Origin: Anammoximicrobium sp964486845
Lineage (GTDB): Bacteria > Planctomycetota > Planctomycetia > Pirellulales > Pirellulaceae
Direction of reading: 5' to 3'
DNA: 64,000 bases
Assembly (NCBI GenBank): GCA_964486845.1
Contig: CAZAQY010000007.1
Coordinates: 1-64,000 of the forward strand
Of the stretch, positions 57,263 through 64,000 are shown in pieces. The notes beneath the pieces are model-generated. The model searched no databases, had not been told where the DNA came from, and was given only the letters and a program-made list of their open reading frames with translations. The position numbers and the translations under genes are program-made. Position 1 is the first letter of the stretch, and each line of letters opens with the position of its first letter.

Positions 57263-58089
57263 GATTTGCCAAGCCCCAGAATGCGCACGCCCACCAACGC
57301 CGCCGTGGCCAGCACGAGCATCAAAATGGTCACCGCCAAGGCCACTTCGATCCGGCCCACGGAGGTCTCCAGGTAGATCGTTGTCGGCAACACTTCGGTC
57401 CGCATCCGCACCGCGCCCACGAAGACCATCAGCGGCCCGAAGATCCCGAACGCCTTGGTCCAAATCAGAATCGCCCCCGACACGATGCCGCGCGACGCCA
57501 ACGGCAGCGCGACCCAGAAGAAAGCCCCCGCGCGGCCGTAACCCAGCGTCAGGGCGACGTGCTCCAGCCGCGGATCGACACCGTCGAACGTCAGCTTGAC
57601 CGCCCGGATCCCAAACGACGCCGACGCCAGAAACTGGCACAGGATGATGCCCTTCTTCTGAAACACAAACTTGAATCCGGAATTCTCGATGAACTGCCCC
57701 ACGTCCGTCCGAAAGAAAACCAGCAGCGAGAGTCCGATGATCAACGGCGGCAGCAGGATTGGCAGATCGACGATCGAGTCGACCACCACGTGCCCGGGAA
57801 AACGATAGCGGCTCAGCGCGTAGCCCATCGGAATCGCGAAGACCAGGCCGATCAGCACCGACAGGCCGCTGGTCCACAGCGACAGCCGGAGCGCCGCCCG
57901 AATCTCCTTGGCCCGCAGCACCTGGCCGACCGCGTCCCAGCTGGTGTACGCGACGTCCGCGGCGAACAACGCCAGCCAGCCGCCCACAAAGAGCACGACG
58001 AACGCCAGCATCGCGGCGGCGAACAGCCGGCTGGACAGTCCGCCCACCGGTTTGCCGGCGCGGGACGGGGAGGAAAAGAAACCGCTCAC
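57259..58089 (-). CDS. ABC transporter permease, molybdate type
   Basis: This 276-residue inner-membrane protein has a BPD_transp-1 fold with about six hydrophobic segments (AAAMLAFVVLFVGGWLALF, LSVLIGLVFAIPMGYAL, VVDSIVDLPILLPPLIIGLSL and others). The coupling loop that contacts the ATPase reads EHVALTLGYGRAGAFFWVALP, matching the EAAxxxG consensus in modified form. I chose the GTG at 58089, which overlaps the TGA of the upstream gene (GTGA), so the genes are translationally coupled. It has the short single-permease layout of ModB/WtpB systems. An insertion-like stretch, FIENSGFKFVFQKKGI, sits between membrane segments. Confidence 0.9.
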   Translation of the reverse strand: MSGFFSSPSRAGKPVGGLSSRLFAAAMLAFVVLFVGGWLALFAADVAYTSWDAVGQVLRAKEIRAALRLSLWTSGLSVLIGLVFAIPMGYALSRYRFPGHVVVDSIVDLPILLPPLIIGLSLLVFFRTDVGQFIENSGFKFVFQKKGIILCQFLASASFGIRAVKLTFDGVDPRLEHVALTLGYGRAGAFFWVALPLASRGIVSGAILIWTKAFGIFGPLMVFVGAVRMRTEVLPTTIYLETSVGRIEVALAVTILMLVLATAALVGVRILGLGKS

Positions 58090-58925
58090 GGCTTGCCTCC
58101 CGCCGGCGCGTCGCGCGCCGCCGACTCGCTCTCCGGCGTTTCCGGCGGCGAGGTCGTGTAATGGTGCTTGGCGAAAACCGCTTGACCTTCGGGCGAGGTC
58201 AGCAGGGCGACGAACTGCCGGGCCAGATCCGGCTGCCGGCTGGACCGCAGCACGCCCACGGCCACGGTCGAAACTACGTTCTGGCCGGCAGGGATCGCCA
58301 CCGTTTCGGTCTTGTCGGCAAAGTTGGCGGCCACGGCATCCCAGACGATGGCCGCGTCCAAGGCGCCTACCCCGACGTTCATTCCCAGTTCGTTGACCGT
58401 CAGCGCGCGGAAAGACACCTGGTCCGCCACGTCTTTCGCGCTGATCCCCGCCCGCTGGAAGATCTGCTCGCAAGTCCGCCCAATCGCACAGGCCTGAATG
58501 TCGCCCAGTCCGACTTTCACGCCGGTTTGCAGCAGATCCTGCAGCGTACGAATGCCTTTCGGATTGCCTTTCTGGACCAGGATCACCGGCACGAAGTAGC
58601 AGACGGTGCTCTTCTCGGCGACCAATCCCTCCGCCTCGGCCTGTTCGATGTAGAACACTTCGCCGGGCATGTACAAATCGCCTTGGCCGGTCAGCTTGAT
58701 GCGGCTCAGCAGCAGTTCGCTGCCGGCGTAATCGCATTCGATCTGCACGTTGTGCCGCCTGCCGAACTCCTCGGCCAACTCGGCGACGGGCCAGCGCAGG
58801 CCGGCCCCGCAGTACAACATCAACGCCGGCTGCGGCGGAGCCTCAGGCGGACCCTCCGAAGGCCGGCAGCCTGCCAGCAGAAGGACCAGGCCGGCAACCA
58901 GCGTTGCCGGTGCGTTACTTGACAT
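58086..58925 (-). CDS. ModA-like substrate-binding lipoprotein (second copy)
   Basis: This 279-residue periplasmic solute-binding protein has a lipoprotein signal (VAGLVLLLAGC, lipobox ending at Cys20), a first lobe beginning LMLYCGAGLRWPVAEL and DYAGSELLLSRIKLTGQGDLYMPG, and a hinge and second lobe with GVGALDAAIVWDAVAANF and LTSPEGQAVFAKH. The order of motifs matches ModA/WtpA-type molybdate or tungstate binders. It overlaps the upstream paralogue by 11 bases and the permease by 4. It has diverged well from that paralogue, so the two may recognise different ligands. Confidence 0.85.
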   Translation of the reverse strand: MSSNAPATLVAGLVLLLAGCRPSEGPPEAPPQPALMLYCGAGLRWPVAELAEEFGRRHNVQIECDYAGSELLLSRIKLTGQGDLYMPGEVFYIEQAEAEGLVAEKSTVCYFVPVILVQKGNPKGIRTLQDLLQTGVKVGLGDIQACAIGRTCEQIFQRAGISAKDVADQVSFRALTVNELGMNVGVGALDAAIVWDAVAANFADKTETVAIPAGQNVVSTVAVGVLRSSRQPDLARQFVALLTSPEGQAVFAKHHYTTSPPETPESESAARDAPAGGKP

Positions 58926-59784
58926 AACCGAACTCCGTGAACACCTTCTCGCCGTGCTGCTCGGCGAACTTCAAGAACGCCTCGACGCGATCCTGGTTCT
59001 GCGAAAAGGACAGCCCGATCACGCCCACCCGCACCTCCTGGTCGTATTCGTAGGGCGTCGGGACGACCTCGACGGCGTCCAGGAAGTTGTGGGCCACGCC
59101 GTTCCACATGATACCCGCGTCGCCGAAGCCGAGCTGCAGCTTGGTGCCGATTTCCGAATGGTGCTTGAACATCGCGTTGCCGACGTTGGCCAGCACCTGG
59201 TCCTTGATCCCCTTCTTGTCCAGCAGCGCCATCACCATCTCGCCGCAGGTGGTGTACTCGGGGTTGTTCAGCAGCACCTGCAATCCCGGCTTGGCCAGGT
59301 CCTCGATCTTTTCGATCTTTTTCGGGTTGCCCTTGGGCACCACCAGGCACGGGGCCAGGTAGCCGACGCGGACCCAGCGGAGCATGGCGCCGAACTCCTC
59401 CGTCTTGTCCATGTAGGGGTCGTGCGTGATGAACAGGTCCCCGCCGGCTTTCAATTTGACTTGGGGCAGCAACTCCTCCGAGCCTCCGAACGAGAGCACG
59501 ACCGTGTGCCCCGTCTCCTTCTGGAACATCTCGACAAGCTTCTCCGTGGGCGGACGGAACGACGTGCCGCAAAGGATCACCAATTCGTCCCCGGACGACG
59601 GCTCAGGAGCGGCCGCGCCTTCTGGTGTCGCTTCGGCCGCCGGCGCTGCCGGTGCCTCCGGCGCAACCGCTGTCGTGGGCGGGGGAGCAGACGCGGGCGG
59701 CGCCCCAGCGGGCCCGCATCCGACGGCTGCGAGGAGGCTCATCGCGGCGAACAAACACGCTGCTCGTTGAATCCGTGGCGACAT
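58915..59784 (-). CDS. ModA-like substrate-binding lipoprotein (first copy)
   Basis: This 289-residue protein begins at ATG 59784 (AAGGA upstream) with a lipoprotein signal (LFAAMSLLAAVGC) and a long Ala/Pro/Glu linker (about 25-65). The binding protein follows: LVILCGTSFRPPTEKLVEMF, SFGGSEELLPQVKLKAGGDLF, VPKGNPKKIEKIEDLAKPGL, LGFGDAGIMWNGVAHNFLDAV. The domain order is that of ModA-type binding proteins. It is the first gene of a four-gene operon (two binding proteins, permease, ATPase). I infer molybdate or tungstate from family resemblance only. Confidence 0.87.
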   Translation of the reverse strand: MSPRIQRAACLFAAMSLLAAVGCGPAGAPPASAPPPTTAVAPEAPAAPAAEATPEGAAAPEPSSGDELVILCGTSFRPPTEKLVEMFQKETGHTVVLSFGGSEELLPQVKLKAGGDLFITHDPYMDKTEEFGAMLRWVRVGYLAPCLVVPKGNPKKIEKIEDLAKPGLQVLLNNPEYTTCGEMVMALLDKKGIKDQVLANVGNAMFKHHSEIGTKLQLGFGDAGIMWNGVAHNFLDAVEVVPTPYEYDQEVRVGVIGLSFSQNQDRVEAFLKFAEQHGEKVFTEFGYVK

Positions 59785-60048
59785 TTCCTTCACCTCTTCC
59801 AGGCCTGCTGCGGCCATTCTGACGGCATTTTTTGTGGCGGCCAGCCGCAGCCGGCCACTGAGAGACCAAACCTTGTGTACGAATCATACCGTAAACCGAA
59901 GCGGCGTGTGGACACGCCCCCCTCAAAAGTTTTCTCCGGAAGCATGGGAACGCACCACGCCAAGGGGACAGGATCACAAGTTGGATACTCATGATCGGAG
60001 GCGAACCATTGCTCTTCTGCCCTTTGTTTTTCTGTCACTCCATCTTTC

Positions 60049-60077
60049 TTGACACCCTCCACCACGTCTGCTAACAT
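60049..60077 (+). promoter_or_regulatory. Sigma70-type promoter of the methyltransferase-like gene
   Basis: A perfect TTGACA (60049-60054) is followed, after 17 bases, by TAACAT (60072-60077). Transcription would start about 20 bases before the leader hairpin and some 80 bases before the ATG at 60166. Confidence 0.65.
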
Positions 60078-60092
60078 GCTTGGCTGGAAGAT

Positions 60093-60129
60093 AACGCCCC
60101 GACTCTGGGGCCATGAGGGTCGGGGCGTT
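60093..60129 (+). terminator. Leader hairpin, possible attenuator
   Basis: AACGCCCCGAC and GTCGGGGCGTT are exact inverse complements (11 base pairs) around a 15-base loop, followed by CTTGTTGCTGCTTG. It lies between a promoter and the start codon, so it could be a transcription attenuator or an mRNA-stabilising stem. No classic U-run follows. Confidence 0.5.
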
Positions 60130-60165
60130 CTTGTTGCTGCTTGCCCCTGTCGCGTGGGGACGAAG

Positions 60166-61017
60166 ATGAACCGCATCGCCGGCGAGCAGAAACGGCAGAA
60201 CGACCAGAGCCGCGGGCGATGGGACCTTTACGCTCCGCACCGCAGCCGCGTGACTCGGTTGCTGACCGACGCAGCCCCGCCCGAGGCCGAGCCTCATGGG
60301 CGGCTATGCGTGCTGGGGGCGGGAAACTCGAACGACCTGGACCTGCGGACGCTGCTGCAGGCGTACGCCCAGGTGCATTTGGTGGACTTGGATGCGATCG
60401 CTCTTCAATCTGGCGTTGACAGCCAGGGTTGCGGGCAGACCGATCGCATCCGCCTGTACGGCAACGTGGATCTGACGTTCATCGCCGACCGCCTGGCGCT
60501 CGGAACACCGCAGCAGCCGCCGAGCGACGGCGAGTTGGAGTTCTGTGCGAGGACGCTGGCGGCCCATCCGCCACTGGACATTCCGAGCCCCTTCGACACG
60601 GTCGCTTCGGTGTGCTTGCTGACCCAGTTGATGCAGTGCGTCGGATTGAGTCTGGGCGAGCATCATCCGCGGTTTGTCGAAACGATCATGCGCCTGCGAG
60701 CCCAGCATCTGGGGCTGCTGCTGGAGTTGCTGCGTCCCGGGGGAACCGCGGTGCTGGTCTTGGACTTTGTCTCTTCGAAGACCTGCCCCGAGTTACCCCA
60801 GATCCCGGAATCGCGCCTCTTCGACAAAGCCATTGAACTGATCCAGCGGCGGAACTTCTTCACCGGCGTCAACCCGTTTGTGATCCGCCACCTGTTCGAA
60901 TCCGACCCCAGCCTGGCACCCGCGGTCCAGAGTGTGCAGATGACCGCTCCCTGGCTGTGGGACTTCGGCCCGCGCGTCTACCTGGTGTGTGCGATTCTCG
61001 TCCGGCGAAAGCCTTGA
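60166..61017 (+). CDS. SAM-methyltransferase-like protein
   Basis: This 283-residue soluble protein starts at ATG 60166 (GGGGA upstream). The glycine loop LCVLGAGNSNDLDL at about 47-60 and the following acidic strand AQVHLVDLD fit a Rossmann SAM-binding site. A post-core segment (HLGLLLELLRPGGTAVLVLDFVSS) matches the motif after strand 4 of class I methyltransferases. The substrate is unknown. I do not see the usual catalytic motif of a known subfamily. It is monocistronic with its own promoter and leader hairpin. A much longer ATG at 60049 would place the promoter and hairpin inside the gene and is unlikely. Confidence 0.75.
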   Translation: MNRIAGEQKRQNDQSRGRWDLYAPHRSRVTRLLTDAAPPEAEPHGRLCVLGAGNSNDLDLRTLLQAYAQVHLVDLDAIALQSGVDSQGCGQTDRIRLYGNVDLTFIADRLALGTPQQPPSDGELEFCARTLAAHPPLDIPSPFDTVASVCLLTQLMQCVGLSLGEHHPRFVETIMRLRAQHLGLLLELLRPGGTAVLVLDFVSSKTCPELPQIPESRLFDKAIELIQRRNFFTGVNPFVIRHLFESDPSLAPAVQSVQMTAPWLWDFGPRVYLVCAILVRRKP

Positions 61018-61032
61018 TCGCTGCGAGAATCG

Positions 61033-61137
61033 CGTCTCGAAGGTCGAGCATCAGCGCTGGAGCACGAAATCAGCGACCTGGTCAACGGTACGTACGGCCT
61101 GACGCCTGACGAGATCGCCCTGATGTGGAAAACCGCG
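61033..61137 (+). pseudogene. C-terminal tail of a type IIG restriction-methylase-like gene
   Basis: One frame reads ALEHEISDLVNGTYGLTPDEIALMWKTA. This strongly resembles the last residues of Eco57I-type restriction-modification methylases, where the tail LVNxxYGLTPEEVALMW is common. Only about 35 codons are left, and the rest of the gene is absent. It runs directly into the toxin fragment in another frame, so a deletion has joined two genes. Confidence 0.6.
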
Positions 61138-61325
61138 AACCCGACCGAGAAACGCGCAACCGAAAACCCCTGGAGCCGAACGCCTTGGCGGATTGGGAGT
61201 TGCGGATTGGCGACTATCGAGTGTTCTATGACATCGACATCGCCGGGACGACGGTGAAAATCAAAGCGATCGGCCACAAAGAACACAACCGCCTCGTCAT
61301 CCGAGGCAAGGAGTATCCGTCATGA
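61125..61325 (+). CDS. RelE/ParE-family toxin, N-terminally truncated
   Basis: This 66-codon fragment (GTG start) carries the C-terminal two thirds of a RelE/ParE toxin: ETRNRKPLEPNALADWELRIG, then the strand DYRVFYDIDIAGTTVKIKAIGHKEHN. The first 25-30 residues of the family, the N-terminal helices, are missing and replaced by debris from the adjacent methylase tail. Activity is therefore doubtful. Its TGA overlaps the ATG of the antitoxin-like gene (ATGA), the classic coupled layout with toxin first. Confidence 0.7.
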   Translation: MENREPDRETRNRKPLEPNALADWELRIGDYRVFYDIDIAGTTVKIKAIGHKEHNRLVIRGKEYPS

Positions 61326-61597
61326 AGACCATCGAACTCACGGCTGCGCCGCCGCGCACAGAAGACGTTCTCCAGCTTGCGGAGGGCGACAGTCTGGTTG
61401 TTCGGACGCCAAACGGGAAGTCCTTCCTGATCGCCGAAATGGACCGCCGCGACGACGCAGAGGACGACTTTGCCCAGGAGGTGGCGTTGGCGCGGGGCAA
61501 TAGGGCGCTGAGGGAATTGCTGGCTGAGCGGTCGCGCGAGCCGGGCCGGTACTCGTTGGAGCAAGTGCGCGAGAAATTGGGGCTAAGGCCGCTCTGA
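61322..61597 (+). CDS. Antitoxin-like protein of a type II system
   Basis: This 91-residue acidic protein starts MKTIELTAAPPRTEDVLQLA, followed by a strand pair DSLVVRTPNGKSFLIAEMD and a C-terminal helical region (EEVALARGNRALRELLAERS-type, then REPGRYSLEQVREKLGL). A small beta-domain plus helix is the usual build of antitoxins paired with RelE/ParE toxins. Overlap with the toxin fragment supports the pairing. The gene is intact while its toxin is truncated, so it may be a solitary antitoxin now. Confidence 0.72.
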   Translation: MKTIELTAAPPRTEDVLQLAEGDSLVVRTPNGKSFLIAEMDRRDDAEDDFAQEVALARGNRALRELLAERSREPGRYSLEQVREKLGLRPL

Positions 61598-61733
61598 CGC
61601 GGTGCATACATCGGTGTGTTCAGTGTCTAGAGTTGATCATACGGCTGGCGAGATCGGCGTCACGTAGTCCACCGCCCCGCCGCGGATGCCGATTGCCGGG
61701 CCTGAAAGGAAGATGTCACAATCGCGATTGGAA

Positions 61734-63053
61734 CTACGCCAATTGCGCCCGATTCTCGTAGATCTTGGCAATCGCGTTGGCGATGTCGTCCATGTCTTCC
61801 TTGGTTCCCAGCAGGACATTCTGGCTGAAGCAGACGGCCTCGTTGCACAGCGCGTCGTTGTCTGGGCACTCGATCTGCGCGCGGCAGTGGTCGAGTTGCT
61901 CTTTGGAGTACATCCGCTGGAAGTTGCGGGAACTGAGCGTGTTCTCGATGAACGACGCCTTGTTCAATGGGCCGTAGCCGCCGCCGCCGGGGATGCCCTC
62001 CCGCTGCAATGCGGCCAGGAACTTCGAGCGGGGTACGCCGCCGAATGCTTCCGGATCGTACCGCAGCGGATACAAATGATAGGCGGCCCGCGTCACGCCG
62101 TCGTACAGCCGGTGCGGCGCAATGCCGGGGATCTCGCGCAGCTTCGACGTCAGGTAGGTCGCGTTCTGCCAACGGCGCTCCGACTGCTCCTCCAGTCGCT
62201 GCATTTGGGCCAGCAGGATGGCCGCCTGGAACTCGGTCATGCGGAACTTCGTGCCCAGCAACGGCCCGCCGCGCCCGAAGTTGTGGTAGGAATTCGCCCG
62301 ATCCATCAGCTTGTCGTCGGCGCCTAACACGGCGCCGCCTTCGCCGCAGGTCAGGTGCTTTGAGTTCTGGAAACTGAAGCAGCCCAGATGGCCGAGCGTG
62401 CCGCACTTCTTGCCCTTGTATTCCGCCAGCCACGCCTGGCAGGCGTCTTCCACGACCACCAGGTTGTGCTTCTTGGCGATGGCGTTGATCCGGTCCATGT
62501 CGGCCGGCAGCCCGTAGATGTGAACCGGCAGAATGGCCTTGGTGTTCGGCGTGATTTTCGCTTCCATCTTCTCCGGGTTCACCAGGAACGTCTCGCGGTC
62601 CGTATCGACCATGATGGGCAGAGCGCCCGACAGGAGGATGACCTGAACCGACGCGCAGAACGTGTACGGGCCGACCAGCACCTCGTCGCCCACGCCGATA
62701 TCGAGTGCATTGAGCGCCGTGAGCAACGCACTGGTGCCGCTGGTGACCGCCAGGCAGCGTTTGGCTCCCAACAATTCGGCGTACTTTTTCTCGAACTCGG
62801 CCACGACCTTCGATCGCGACCAGACGCCGCTGCGGAGCACCGACAGGACCAGTTCCTCGTCACGTTCCTTGTCCCAGACGGGCCAGCCAGGGAACCCCTT
62901 GGTGCGCACCGGCGTGCCGCCCTTGATTGCCAGTTTGCTCGCCACCCCGCTCGCCGCCGCACGTGCCGGAACGGCTTGTCCGGCCACTGCGGCCAAGGAG
63001 CCCAAGGAAGTTGCCGCCACAAATTGCCGTCGGTTCAAACGCGGAGTGTCCAT
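61734..63053 (-). CDS. DegT/DnrJ/EryC1/StrS-family aminotransferase with Tat signal
   Basis: This 439-residue PLP-dependent, fold type I protein is of the sugar-aminotransferase family. The N-terminus NRRQFVAATSLGSLAAVAGQ is a twin-arginine signal, unusual for this cytosolic family but seen in planctomycetes. Family features are present: SGVWSRSKVVAEFEKKYAELLGA, VTSGTSALLTALNAL, DEVLVGPYTFCASV, the PLP-aspartate block VVEDACQAWLAEY, and the Schiff-base Lys in SFQNSKHLTCGEGG at about 231. AAAGGA precedes the ATG at 63053. It may act on an exported sugar or have lost transaminase function. It stands alone, between the toxin-antitoxin debris and the partial gene at the edge. Confidence 0.9.
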   Translation of the reverse strand: MDTPRLNRRQFVAATSLGSLAAVAGQAVPARAAASGVASKLAIKGGTPVRTKGFPGWPVWDKERDEELVLSVLRSGVWSRSKVVAEFEKKYAELLGAKRCLAVTSGTSALLTALNALDIGVGDEVLVGPYTFCASVQVILLSGALPIMVDTDRETFLVNPEKMEAKITPNTKAILPVHIYGLPADMDRINAIAKKHNLVVVEDACQAWLAEYKGKKCGTLGHLGCFSFQNSKHLTCGEGGAVLGADDKLMDRANSYHNFGRGGPLLGTKFRMTEFQAAILLAQMQRLEEQSERRWQNATYLTSKLREIPGIAPHRLYDGVTRAAYHLYPLRYDPEAFGGVPRSKFLAALQREGIPGGGGYGPLNKASFIENTLSSRNFQRMYSKEQLDHCRAQIECPDNDALCNEAVCFSQNVLLGTKEDMDDIANAIAKIYENRAQLA

Positions 63054-63318
63054 TGCTCGGTCCTTTCGCAATCGCATGTAAGGGGTGGGTGGAAGGCCAG
63101 TACGTGGGAGAGTCTCCATAAACAGATTACCGAATCGCGACGAAGCCTGCAACCATCGAGAACAGACGCATCGCCTGAGCCAACGGCGCTAGCCGCGGGT
63201 TTACCGAGGCCGTCGCGTTGGAAAAAAACCGACGCTATCGCGTTCGGCTCACAAATCATCGCAACCCTGGCCAGCAACAGCACGCCTTTCCGGGGGGGCG
63301 GAGAAGGCCAAGTTCTTT

Positions 63319-64000
63319 TCAGTTTACGCGAGCCATCGGGCGACCGACCGTATCCACGGGACCGTCGAAACCGGGGCCGCCGGCGGCGACGTACCCGTGG
63401 CTCGCACCCGAGCCGTCCGGCGTGACCCAGAACGCGTAGAGGCTTCCCTTCGTGAGATGAAACCGCAGGCGAACCGTCTGACCACTTAACGCCGACAGAT
63501 CGCCGGCTCCCTCCCAACGGATTTGGGCCAGCGTGGCATCCTCGCGCACGGGTAGGCACCGCTGGCGCGTAAACGGAGCGATCGGCTTGCCGTCGGCGCC
63601 CAGCACCTCCGCCCGCAGTTCGCCGCCGTCCATGTCGGCGTTCACGAACAGGTACCGGCCTTGGAAGCGGACGGGCCGCGTGGTCACGGCGCCTGGCGTG
63701 TCGCCTGCATCGAGCGATGCGAATCCGTCGCGGCGCAGTGTGGCCAGCGCGGTCGTACAGACGCCCGACGAGGTTGAGCCGGGAATCCCTTTCCGGGCGC
63801 TCACGTAGAAGTACAGCTGATCTCCCACCACCAAGCATCCGCCGCCAGCCGACTGGACGTTGCCCCAGTTCCAGTCGCCTTGCTTCTCCGAAACCGGGTT
63901 GAACGCCCGCCGGTCGGGCCGATGCCAGTGGAAGCCATCGCGGCTGAACCCCACGCACACCTCGTTCGGCTTAGCTCGGTCCGACGGTTGGCCGCGCCAG
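63319..64000 (-). CDS. Glycosidase-like exported protein, partial (continues beyond the window)
   Basis: The last 227 codons are visible. The frame is open to the window edge and the visible segment starts inside it (QPSDRAKPNEVCVGFSRDG), so the start lies beyond. The text has the pattern of bacterial five-bladed-propeller or sialidase-like proteins: FSRDGFHWHRPDRRAFN, GGGCLVVGDQLYFYVSARKG, TTALATLRRDGFASL. A C-terminal beta-sandwich follows (TTRPVRFQGRYLFVNADM and TVRLRFHLTKGSLYAFWVT). It may be a glycoside hydrolase family 43/32-like protein, but no catalytic residue can be assigned. Confidence 0.7.
   Translation of the reverse strand, partial: WRGQPSDRAKPNEVCVGFSRDGFHWHRPDRRAFNPVSEKQGDWNWGNVQSAGGGCLVVGDQLYFYVSARKGIPGSTSSGVCTTALATLRRDGFASLDAGDTPGAVTTRPVRFQGRYLFVNADMDGGELRAEVLGADGKPIAPFTRQRCLPVREDATLAQIRWEGAGDLSALSGQTVRLRFHLTKGSLYAFWVTPDGSGASHGYVAAGGPGFDGPVDTVGRPMARVN

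Noticed and set aside
61637..61733. Minus-strand tail reading GGAVDYVTPISPAV after the aminotransferase
   Set aside because: It might be a gene remnant, but it is too short and I cannot match it to a family.

Overview
The window looks like chromosomal DNA from a planctomycete, most plausibly of the Pirellulales type. The reasons are: a giant secreted protein with the planctomycetal LEERQLLA-type N-terminus plus dockerin, GEVED, pre-peptidase and cadherin-like domains; Tat- or Sec-exported sugar-related enzymes; a planctomycetal-style acyl-ACP cluster; and a family of tyrosine recombinase I recognise from planctomycetes. No taxonomic search was possible.

Layout. 1-2.4 kb: edge of an integrated element, with a hypothetical gene, a tyrosine recombinase broken by one in-frame TAA, and tRNA-Pro as the probable integration target. 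2.5-8.2 kb (minus strand): parB, parA, a cluster of three parS-like palindromes, a DUF1015 gene, ahcY and trpF. 8.3-11.7 kb: a small lipoprotein and an acyl-chain operon (FabZ-like dehydratase, acyl carrier protein, a hot-dog protein without the catalytic His, FabF). 11.8-12.6 kb: a collapsed ptsI pseudogene. 12.7-39.1 kb: one gene of 26.4 kb encoding about 8,800 residues. 39.8-42.6 kb: a secreted DPP-IV-type peptidase and an amidohydrolase remnant. 42.9-47.3 kb: an exported carbohydrate operon (GH-A hydrolase, beta-helix protein, Tat-exported TIM-barrel epimerase). 47.5-48.5 kb: a fused two-domain hot-dog protein. 48.5-54.1 kb: a TadG-like protein, selD with an in-frame UGA, plsC, cmk, a terpene-cyclase-fold protein and groES. 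54.3-56.1 kb: a sialidase and an SMP-30 gene, both with internal losses. 56.2-59.8 kb: a molybdate-type ABC transporter with two binding proteins. 60-64 kb: a leader hairpin and methyltransferase-like gene, debris of a restriction-modification gene and a truncated toxin-antitoxin pair, a Tat-exported DegT aminotransferase, and a partial gene at the edge.

Most notable points. (1) selD is itself a selenoprotein gene: a UGA sits at the catalytic-Cys position and a SECIS-like hairpin follows. (2) The 8,800-residue protein contains about 28 copies of an FEFD-type module, which also interrupts a GEVED domain, and carries apparently degenerate zincin and VWA domains. (3) A FabZ-type hot-dog domain (His34/Glu48) and a partner with Tyr34/Glu48 occur as separate genes in one locus and fused in another. 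(4) Several genes (ptsI, amidohydrolase, sialidase, SMP-30, RelE toxin) have lost internal or terminal segments while the rest stays well conserved, which suggests either regional decay or assembly collapse. (5) The parS cluster next to parAB suggests proximity to the chromosomal partition centre.

Functional links. ParA, ParB and parS form a segregation module. SelD and the molybdate-type importer would both serve Mo/W-selenium enzymes, but none of those enzymes is in the window. The exported hydrolase, beta-helix, epimerase, sialidase and giant protein fit a polysaccharide-degrading, surface-rich lifestyle.
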